Both the position numbers and the translations under genes were made by a program. From contig JBLDXI010000042.1 of NCBI GenBank assembly GCA_047495785.1, forward strand, positions 682,001-746,000: a stretch of DNA of 64,000 nucleotides. Reading direction: 5' to 3'. The stretch is from Lepidodermella squamata (lineage: Eukaryota > Gastrotricha). Of the stretch, positions 44,885 through 54,700 are shown in pieces (the stretch's first letter is position 1; every line of letters starts with the position of its first letter). The notes under the pieces are model-generated. The model was not told the origin of the DNA. It did no database searches and was given only the letters and a program-made list of their open reading frames with translations.

Positions 44885-46147
44885 ATGCCATTTCGGCTAA
44901 AAATGAACATCCCACTAACAAATTACAGCCAATGGGAGCTGATGGCCTCAAGCGATTTCGGCCAAGTGAAGCTCACCCATTACACGCCATTTTTCACTAT
45001 TTTTATATGGATCATGATACTTCTCTCAGCCCTTTTGATAATCCCCTACTTTTTCTACGCAATATGGCATCTGTGGACCAGAGACCACGACGGGGCCTAC
45101 GACACGATAAGTTCCCACTGTGCCGACCCTAATCGGCCCTCCCATCGATTCCTACTTGCTACAACCTGCGTTGTAAGCCTCTGCCTAGCGGCTCTCTACG
45201 TCGAAGAGTACAACAGCAGAGATCAAGGCGATTTGCTGGATCGCTTCATTTTCTGGTGTGACGTAATCACAGCACTTATGCTACCCCTGATCGGGATTTT
45301 CCATTCAGACGGAGGTGGTAGAATTCGGAGATACGACTGTTTCTGCCTTGATCTACCAATTTGGGTCAGTAATGGCCTGCACGCCCTTGGAACTATGGCT
45401 TTCGCTGTTAGCAACACAGTGAATAATTTGATTTGGCTGCTTTTTGAGCTGGACCAGAGCCATAACGATATCAAGCCAGCTCTACTCACCCTGAGTGTTG
45501 TAACCATCGTTTTCGCTGGGACTTTCGTCCTACTTCAAATTTTAATCAAAGGAATCCTCAAAAAATCGACCTGGTGTATGACTAATTGGTATACAAAACG
45601 AATTTTCTATAATGATGTACCAAAACGGGTCTATCCATTTCGTAAGGAGGTCAGGTTTCAAGATTCTTTCGAAAAAATTCCGATCTGGAAGAATCGAAGT
45701 GATGACCAGCATTTCATTGAGATTAACTACGACCGGCAAACCTTGATTTATGGAATCATGCCGGAAATCCACTCAAGGCCTCATTTTATCATTCATTGCT
45801 GCAAAAAGAAGCGGCCATCCACGACTCGGCCGACCTCAGTTGCGGATGAAGCTGTAGAAATCAGTGTAGATTCTGTCAATAATGAAGTGACTGAAGTTAT
45901 CGAAGAGGAGGAAACGCTACTGGTGAAGCTAGACCCAGCTTCGCGGGGCAAGGTCGAGCATAACTTGAGGATTTCTGACAAGAAATTGGTGGTTGATCGA
46001 GGCTGGCGGTTGGCGAGTTTCACGTGTGAAGCGATAACTGTTGTGCTGATCATAGCTTCGGCTGTTGTAGAGACAGTATGTCGAAATCCTAATGTTAAAG
46101 TAACATGGCAGTGCTTACTTTTCGCTGATTGCACTGATTCAAATTGA
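44885..46147 (+). CDS. Multi-pass membrane protein, unknown family (420 aa)
   Basis: Single exon from ATG at 44885 (a second in-frame ATG follows six codons later). About six hydrophobic segments: FTIFIWIMILLSALLIIPYF, FLLATTCVVSLCLAALYV, WCDVITALMLPLIGIF, ALGTMAFAVSNTVNNLIWLL, TLSVVTIVFAGTFVLLQILI, then after a cytosolic-looking loop of about 150 residues with an acidic VIEEEET stretch a last one, AITVVLIIASAVVETV. I do not recognise the family. AATAAA overlaps the end (46146-46151). Confidence 0.6.
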   Translation: MPFRLKMNIPLTNYSQWELMASSDFGQVKLTHYTPFFTIFIWIMILLSALLIIPYFFYAIWHLWTRDHDGAYDTISSHCADPNRPSHRFLLATTCVVSLCLAALYVEEYNSRDQGDLLDRFIFWCDVITALMLPLIGIFHSDGGGRIRRYDCFCLDLPIWVSNGLHALGTMAFAVSNTVNNLIWLLFELDQSHNDIKPALLTLSVVTIVFAGTFVLLQILIKGILKKSTWCMTNWYTKRIFYNDVPKRVYPFRKEVRFQDSFEKIPIWKNRSDDQHFIEINYDRQTLIYGIMPEIHSRPHFIIHCCKKKRPSTTRPTSVADEAVEISVDSVNNEVTEVIEEEETLLVKLDPASRGKVEHNLRISDKKLVVDRGWRLASFTCEAITVVLIIASAVVETVCRNPNVKVTWQCLLFADCTDSN

Positions 46148-46285
46148 ATAAACATGCAGAATTTTTGTTAAATTTCGGAAATGAAGACTAGGGATTGGAA
46201 CACTGCCCACTTTGATGACATTTATTTTCATAATTCGCAAATAAAACTCAAATTTTCGCCGCTAATTTGTGGATGGAAACGATAG

Positions 46286-46308
46286 AGGTTCGATTCCACT
46301 CAGGCACA
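46286..46308 (+). other. tRNA 3'-half-like / SINE B-box-like sequence
   Basis: GGTTCGATTCC fits a T-loop/B-box and is followed by an ACTCAGGCACA acceptor-like arm. The matching 5' half is not upstream, so this is not a complete tRNA gene; it could be a tRNA-derived SINE end. Confidence 0.3.
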
Positions 46309-46422
46309 CTACAATTTTTTTGTTTTTGCTGCGCAGAAATAATTTGCATAAGCAAGAGTTGCATGTAGCAATGGTTCGCTTCATTCCAGGACCCGGCGAA
46401 AATTTTTTTTCCTCTTCCAGTT

Positions 46423-46638
46423 ATCGCTTCTCGGCCTTTTTGGCTATGATCAAAGTGTCAATAAAAATTCGGAGCGTGCCAAAGTGTAGTATCTGTTCTT
46501 TGTAGTTTAATATCTACAACGGCCTCCATGTGGGGCCTACGATATTAGCCCGATTTTTGGCTAGCCGGGCGGGAGCAGCCAGCTTGCTGGACCCCGTCCA
46601 CGTGTCGGCCCGGTATTGCAGTACCTCCGGGATTCACC
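46423..46638 (+). ncRNA. U2 snRNA-like gene with a 29-nt insertion
   Basis: The sequence opens with the U2 5' end ATCGCTTCTCGGCCTTTT-GGCTA, keeps the branch-site-recognition segment GTAGTATCTGTTC, an Sm-like site (GATTTTTGG at about 46552-46560) and the 3' end GGTATTGCAGTACCTCC. U2 is the snRNA that pairs with the intron branch site. Unlike ordinary U2, 29 nt (46459-46487) are inserted between stem-loop I and the branch-recognition region, and the insert is bounded by an 8-nt direct repeat CAAAGTGT (46451-46458, 46480-46487). Stem-loop IIb/III sequence also diverges from the familiar animal U2. It may be a pseudogene or variant. Confidence 0.8.
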
Positions 46639-47146
46639 TGAAAAGGGGAATGAAACTAAAAACAAAGCACTTGTCTCCTCAACATGTCAACTCAACATTT
46701 AGCAGGTTGAGAACATGGTTCAATTGTCTTACGGTATTCAAACAAGCCTTGAAGCTTGAGAACTATTAGTGAGATCACGGTAAAAATATTCGCTATTCTG
46801 TGTTGATTCTATCGTTTGAAAAGTTAAACAATCAATTTCGAAGGTATTTTCAAAATTTGGGGTTGCCAATACGTAGCAAAATGCATGAGGCTCTGGATAT
46901 CATTGAGGTGGATCCTGAAGCACCATCGAATTTATAGATTTTCCTACCTATTTGATAGGAATTAATTAGTTCAGCGCCCAAGCACGGAAAACGCCAATTT
47001 TGTTGAGCTTTTCTTAGAAACTGATTAAGAATTTAAAAGCTAATGAATTCAGATTTTTCAATTCATTCGCGAACTCGTTTTCGAGGCTCGTATCGGTTTC
47101 CTGTCATTTCATTACTTTTAATTTCACTTTAATTCAAGCTTTTACC

Positions 47147-47437
47147 ATGCAGAATAAAGTTGTTACTCTTATCGCAGTGATATTCTGTCTCGCTGTTGTG
47201 GCAAGTTGTTTCGATTACGACGATCAATTCGATTCGCTTCAACCTGAGACGTCACCGCCATCGCCGAGTAAGTGATACCGCAATGACTGTCAATCTATTT
47301 TACGCGAATTTTACACCATCATAGATGCTGGTTCAACAACAACTGAAAATACACTGAAACCAGACACTCTTGAAAACATTATTAACAAAGTCGTCCCATA
47401 TATCACGAGTTTTATGAAAAAGTTTCGAATTTTTTAG
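47147..47437 (+). CDS. Small secreted peptide gene (77 aa, two exons)
   Basis: Exons 47147-47267 and 47325-47437 with a 57-nt intron (GTAAGTGATACC...CATCATAG), phase 1, in frame. The product has a signal peptide (NKVVTLIAVIFCLAVVASC), an acidic stretch (FDYDDQFDS), a Pro/Ser/Thr linker (PETSPPSPNAGSTTTEN) and an amphipathic basic C-terminus (ITSFMKKFRIF). It could be a secreted peptide or propeptide; no family recognised. Confidence 0.5.
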
Positions 47438-47880
47438 AGGTAGAATAGACCTCCCAGGCTGTTTGTTCTTCGTACATTTGTTGAAAGTTTTCTGAAGGGT
47501 CAAGCGACGGCTTTCCGGTAGTTGATATTACCTAAAAACTTTTCCTTAATTTAATTGAGTTGAATTCAGTTATATTGTGATGGATTGCAATCAAACCTTA
47601 TCTATTGCAATCTATTGTAATCTGTGCCAATATAGCTCCAATTATTCAAATAAATATGTTCTCTGGTGGTGGAAAAACAAGCGATCGATTCGCAAGAAGC
47701 AATCCAATTGACTATCAATAATCAATAGCCGCATCTTGATGAAAAGACTTTCAGCGGGAAATATCGACGAACGTAAGGGCGAATGTCATACACACATCGC
47801 GCCGTTTTTCAGCTAAATCTGTGCAACATTGGAATATCCTTTCAATTTGTTTTTGAATACTTGCTTGCTAATATATGACT

Positions 47881-48494
47881 CTAGTCAAGCATTTTACGTA
47901 AATAATAAGTCAGAACTGTGATGCCAACCACAAGAGAAATAATGCCTACCAAAAAATCGGCGAATCGGATGCATTACACGCCGCCTCTCACCTTTTTCCA
48001 CAGCAATCGTCTACCTACCGACATTTTGCTAACCGAGCAGCAAATCAGCGTGTATATAGTGATGACGACGCAAACTACCATGAAAATGATGACTAAGTTG
48101 ATGAGGTAAACCTCCTCAGAAGTTCTAGGAATCAACGAGAAAATAAGACTCAATAGCACAGCAATAGCCAAGTTCACAGTGACACAGAACGCTGGCCTGT
48201 CCGGATGGCGAGGGTTCATGAACAAGCCGGATATTTGCAGGATGTATAGAGTTATAGTCGGCACGAAGACATTACCAACATAGTAAGTATGCTTCCGCTT
48301 CAGTTTCTGTGTAAGAGTTACATGGGGCGATCCACCGACTGGGAAAACTGTTCCGTTATAGCTAACCAGCGACCATGTCGAATGGAAATTTCGTGTATTT
48401 GAAGCCGAAACACATTGAAGTGAACGAGCGTACGCAGTAAATCAGGAAATTTGGCCCGGGGACGCGGAAAGGCCTGACTTTGATGAAAGACTCA
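47881..48494 (-). pseudogene. Cys-loop receptor pseudogene, 5'-truncated
   Basis: Nearly identical to exon 3 of the intact receptor at 57911-59186. It begins at the same acceptor (TATCAG|TGAGTC) but has no upstream exons. Relative to the intact copy, 113 bp are missing (equivalent to 58407-58519) between FPFD and WxLVSYNG, which removes the second Cys of the Cys-loop and shifts the frame. A CAA-to-TAA change also gives a stop after VRGGV. It lies just past the 3' end of gene B. Confidence 0.85.
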
Positions 48495-48711
48495 CTGATA
48501 ACTTCTTTTTTATTTCCTTTTACTAGTGCGGAAAATAATTTGGTGAATATATTATAATAAATATTATTGTCATGTAAATTGTGCATAGATTCAATAATAA
48601 TATCTATGAGCCAAATGAAAGGCAAACGTTACGAAGCTTTTAGATAACTTCTAAACTAGATAATTGTTTTTACAGCATGCCCCAGGGATTAGGTAAGTCC
48701 ACTATAGCATT

Positions 48712-51700
48712 TCACGGTTTCGAGTAATCAGCACATTCGATTTCTACGATACGCTGCTGGTTGAAGGTCAGAACGTCATTGAAAAGGCTCAGGCAGCGAA
48801 TTCCTCCGACAAACGGCTTCACCGGCGTGGCCCAGGACCTGAAGGGTACAAAATAGATTATAGATTTGAGCAGGATGGAAAAAATGCCATCCCTCGATCC
48901 CAATGGGATTGGGGAATTTGTTTTTCTATGACCTAAAAATGTGGGGAAATGGGGCGATTTCCTGTCTTTTTTGCCAATTATGGCTTGTGAAAGCTGCAGG
49001 AAATTCCCCTTTATCAAAGCTTTCGAGATGGGGAAATGAAACTATTTTTTTCCAATAACCATCCCGTTTCTTCAATTTCTACCTTTCCCCGTATTGTAAG
49101 TTTGATTTGTTTCGCTGGGGAAGCCTTAATGGCAAGCGCACGCGTACAATTCAACTTTCGAACTATGGGAATTTCGAAAAACAAATTAGAAATTCTGAAT
49201 CAGCGGAAAAATGAGGGCAGGGTGCATATTTGCGCGCGATTATCTTCCAAAATCATGCAAAATTTCAATTTTCCCCGAAGTAAAATGTCCTTAATCTCTC
49301 AAAATTTCGAGTGTGCTCTTCTGTTTTGCATATATTCCGTTGATAATAAACTTGTGACTCTTTTTACACGGTTCCTCGTATATCTAGTTAGAACAGCTTT
49401 TCAGCGAAAAAAGCGCTTTTAGTGGGGAAATGGAGACCCTCGAAAAGTGGGATTGGAGGGAAAAAAGTTCCCACCCTGGATTCGAGAAATGTTCATACAG
49501 CAGTAATTTATCTTGATCTTGGGTCCGATTTAGAAAAAAGCCAAACTAACCCCCCTATGCGGATTGCCCCGCCATTCGTAACCGGTCGAACGGTGCTTGC
49601 TGGCAAGTAGACACCATTTGTTTTGTCGCAGAAGAAACCCAACACGCCGGTGGACGCATCGAACGTTATCGCCAAAAATCGCCACAAAGTGTCTTTCGGA
49701 CATTGTACAGCCTGCTCGGATGATCCAAACGCCCTGACAAGAAACGGCTGCGACCGATCTGGGGAAGCCGTGACTCGTAGCCCAGGCACCGACCCGTCAG
49801 GCGCGTATTCGAAAACCGTGCTCGCCTCGCTACCAGAGATGAGCGTTGCGAAAAGCGTGATTGTGAAATTGCCGCTGCTCAGCTTCGTCTTATCAGCGGT
49901 CACAGTTATGCCTTCGTTCGCGCTGTAGGTAAACGACGAATTCGCGATGCCGAATGGCCCCGAGGCAGCGATTGGGGGAGTTGCGCCCGTTACTACGGCA
50001 TCGGCTGTCGGGTCGATTTTGTCCTTGAAATCATAAGCCAAAGACCAGCTTGCTATTCTCCAGGGTAAGAGTTCGAAATAGCCAGTCGTCCTAAGGTAAT
50101 GAGACAAGAATTGAACCTGCAGGCACTTCATCCGAACTATCCACGACTCTTCGACGCTGAGCGCGTATTTGTAAAACGTGAAGCACGTGATTTGGCCTGT
50201 GAAGGTCAGCGATGCATTCAAACTGCTACCGAGTCTCAGCTTCGAACCAGCGGATGCGCTTGCTTGGGAAACTTCGTCGTCGAAATTGTCGCTAATGAAC
50301 CGCAGCCGACCTGCACTGCTGTCGTAAGAAAAGCAGACGAAGACCCATGGTTGAAATTCACCGGGTGACAGCACAGTATTCGTATAAGTATAACTGCCTG
50401 GTGTATGAAAATTAAAAAAAACCAGTATGTAATTAAAATGGAACTGTTCCGAAAAATAAGGCCTAAATTAGAAAGCTCTGTGGCTTGAATAAAAGGGGTC
50501 CAAATCGAGGTTAGGTTCAAAGGCGTCTGATATCGGGAGAACCACTGATTTGCAAAATCGATACCTGGAATCGATATCGGCTCTATAAGATAAATAATTA
50601 ATCAGGAACTGATCGCTCATAGCGCGAAATACGCGTAACTTGAAGATACGTGAAGATACGTGAACTCCAATTATCGATTATCGGTTAAATATTATAGCCA
50701 AAAATTTGAGATTCTAGTGAAGACTGGAAACTTAGCAAACTATATTTAGTGGAAATCTGGTGATAGAGTCTCAACTTAAGTGCTGAAACGCCCTGAATTT
50801 AGGGTGCGCTTTAGGCTTATTTGGTTTATTTCCTGGTTCAATTATCAATAACCCTCCCTCATCTATTTCATTTTAAACATTTCGAATTAGACTATTCGAA
50901 ATACAGGCGAATGAACTTCGCGCTGCCCTCGACCTGCCATACGATGCACATTCTTACGGAACGCTCTTCTTAGCAGATGCAAGTCGATCGAAGAAGATGT
51001 CATCGCAGACAGACTGGAAGACATCAGACGCTTGTCTCTGGTGTAGAGTCGCTTGCAAGCGCTGTCTCCAGACTAGCGATGCCATGGCTAGCTACCTGCG
51101 CTATATTTGGCAACTCGAATTTGATGACTTCGGAAGGAAAATCATGACCGACCCTCGCCAGCCTGGAGAATTTGACACCTGGCGAGCACCTCGACAAAAC
51201 CTTTGACAAGACCAACACGTCAATGGCTTCGATGTGTCGAAACTAGCACCCGTTTATATCTTATCTGAGCCTGAGCCCTGAGTGGAGCCCTTGGACCATG
51301 ATTGGACCAACTTATGAGCCCTGGAAATATTAAACTTTGTGCTTTGCATCCATCACCTGCAGTCTGATTCTCGGAAAAATCTTATTGAGTAAACTTGAGC
51401 CTCCCCTGGTGCTTAATTTATTTTGTGTTGAGGACCAATCCCGAAACCCCAAGTCGACTCGGAACAACGGAGCAATCCTACGAACAGGACAAAAGCGTCA
51501 AGCCACGCGAAAAACCAACCAGCTTCAAACAAGTCACCCAGAAACAAAACGAGTCAACAAAACAACTAAAATTATGCTAAAATATGTCGTACCGTTTTGA
51601 GCGATCCTCCCAAAAGGCAATTGGGATAACCAATGAGGCAATATGCCCAAGATGGAGATATAAGATACCGCTAAGGACAATAATTTACAGTATCTAGAAA

Positions 51701-54700
51701 CTCCGAATATTTTCTCTTGTAGCCTAAAAAGGTTGCTCACTGATTAAATTCCTAACTCAGTGGGTTGATAGAGATATAATGAAGCTTTCCCGAAGTTCAA
51801 GCGCCAAAAACCGACAAATAGATCATAGTTGGCAGCTGAAACTTTTGCTGAACTTTCCAGGTTCAAGATAATGAACTTAGATCCGACTGGTTAATTTCAT
51901 CATCTGAAGCAATTGATCAGTCTAAAAAGTAAACCCAACCCCCTAGTGAATCGAACCACCAAGACTAATTTACTCATTAAATCACCCATGCCCCCCAATC
52001 CATTATGCCACCCACTACTTCACAAAGTATAATGCGATTAACGGGCTGATCTCGTCATTGATAATATATGAGATAAATACCTATAAGGATCAAGGTAAGC
52101 ATGGTTATTACCATGACAGTCGAATAGAGGGCCCTCGGTTCTGTAACCCCGAAAGATTGCAAGCCCGCGGAGCCCAGGGTTCAGCGGTTATGACGCGTCA
52201 AAAACGCCAAAACAGAGCCCTTCGACTTATCCGTGAGATTTTTCCTTAAACTGCCCCTACCACTTCAGTGAAGTTTTCGACCTTTCTCCACGACGAGACA
52301 GTGACGTCTCTAAATGAAAATAGTTTGGTAACTATATTTTCAAGGCATCTCGTACGTATTTTGATTATGTTTTTTTACCGTAGTCATACCGTAGTACTTG
52401 CCGTAGTTTTTCCGTAGTTTTACCGTAGTGCTACGGAAAAACTACGGTAGCAATCGTATATAGAAAATACTACGATTATCGGTCATCGATGTATCGTTTT
52501 GGGAAATAATTATTTTGGGAATTATTAATTTGCTTAAAAAGTGGATTTTTAGAGCAATTTCTCTTTTGGGTAACCCAATTGCCAATTGGGGCGGATTGCT
52601 CATAACGGTACGACAAATATATATTTATAAAACTAATTATAATGATCATGAGGACATGCATGATAATTTGATGATATAGTGATATGATCACTGACTCTGC
52701 TTCTGGTCCGAGAGCAACTTAATATTTAATGTTGGATGGACATAAAACAATAAATCTGGAAAACTGCCAAACAATGGCCCGACTCGGACCCGCTCTCAGG
52801 GACTAAGTCTGGCATTTTCAAGGCAACTTTTACGTTTTTTCGAAAAATTCGAAAGGGTTCATTTCCCCTTCCCCACTCGGAACAGTAGTTTTACATTAGT
52901 ACTTGTTGTTACGCGGAAAGTGTTCTGAGCCGGGTTGTAATATATGCCGAATAGCACTTGTGTCGTGTCGTAAGATTCCATAATTGGAACAAATTCATTG
53001 GGCCGTCCAGTGAAGCCAGCGTACGCGCACACCGTGAAAGACGTCCCATTGGCGACCAGCTCGCTTCTGTTCATGTAAATGAAACCGTTAGTCGGGCTGA
53101 TTTCAGGCGCCGATTGCTCGATGCCAAAGGGACCAACAGCTAAGTTCAGAGAAGCGCCAGTAAACTGTGCATTGAAGACGTTTCCACTGACGTCATAAGT
53201 GCCGAATGAATAATACAGTGGCAGAAAAACAGTATTTGGGGGTAGCCCGAAAGGTTTCTCTATAAAATTATCCGATTTTTTCTAAAATCACATTGATGAT
53301 CACTCAAACCCACGCTGCATGCAAAGATCACGACTTGTAAACGTCGGTGGAACACCTTGATCCTATATGAAGAAAATGTTACAATAACGAGATATTCCTT
53401 TTCATTTCAAGACGTACCCAGTAACCCGGACAGTAATTATTCACAGGAACACATCTTGTTTCCACGAAAAATTGGCTTTTACATAGCTTGACCTGTCAAA
53501 GAAAATTTCTCAAGCCAGTAAACACGAAATAGCGATAGCTCTTGAAAAGCAGTTCGCGAACTTGTGTTTCTCTCACAGCAGGGCTTCTCAACCTCAAGCA
53601 ATCGGCGACCCACAGGAAAAAAAACCTTTGGGTCCGCGACCCCTGGGTCATTTTATTGAATTTTTAAATTGAATTTACCCCCAATAAAATAAAATATAAT
53701 AAAATGAAATAACAACCAAAAAACCACAGGGGGGACCCTTTGGTCATAAAATTGGGGCCCGAAAATACCCCCAAGTTCGAGGATCCTACTTCGCGCACTG
53801 CTCTCAATTCCTCTCAAACACTATTACATCATCATATTCTCAATACTCAAGAAGTACTAATCGTAAATTTAATCATCCTTCAAAATTTTTCTTGCGACAC
53901 AGCAAGTCGAAACGCGGCTCAGGGTGCGATCTTGGATCTCGGAGCTGCCAGGGATAAAACAGTTTTTTGCTGTATTTGCCAAAATGACTAGTCATTTTAA
54001 CTGAAAAGCGAGCGAAGCGAGAAACTTTTGAAGATTTTCCACTAAAACACGCTCCAAAACCTCTCAAAATTAACGAAACAGTGGGATAAATACTCATTTT
54101 GTTGTCTGGCCCGGCCGAGCTGGGAGGAAGATCCCCCACCCTCCACGATCGGTTGACCAATCAGCAAGCGCCTTGGAGTTATTACTATTTAGCTCAAGCA
54201 CAACGCCTTTGGATTCTTGACCTCTAGACGGACAGGGTGCGCTATTTGGCCGCTTGAGTTGGAAATAACCTTTGATAGAGCTTGCCATGTGTTAAAGAAA
54301 TGAAAAATACCGATGAAAAATAGAGAAAACGTTAAGATTGAGCACGCGATTTCACGTACATTCAGGATGTTTTCCTCTCTAGAAAAAACTCAAATCGACC
54401 CCCGCGACCCTTGGAGAAGGTCCGCGACCCCTCAAAAATTGGCCCGCGACCCCCGCGGGGGTCGCGACCCACCGTTTGAGAAGCGCTGTCTCACAGGATA
54501 GAAAATTTTGTAACTCCGAGATACCTGCCATTCGAGGCAGGTGAAATCTCCGTTCTTAGTTTATTTTCCAACTAATTATTCCACAGGATAATTTCTAGAA
54601 TTCGACAACAAATTGAGGTCAAGCAATGGCATTTAAAATTGGCCCAACCGACAGATGATATCTGAATAGACCAAGAACCAAAAACCCTTCGTATCTTCCA

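Noticed and set aside
46459-46487. Insertion in U2 as a spliceosomal intron
   Set aside because: It lacks GT...AG ends and is far shorter than the 47-nt minimum seen for introns here; the 8-nt flanking repeats favour an insertion remnant.
49036-49422. 128-codon plus-strand frame in intron 13 of gene B
   Set aside because: No motif, no splice context, biased low-complexity composition; likely chance in an expanded intron.
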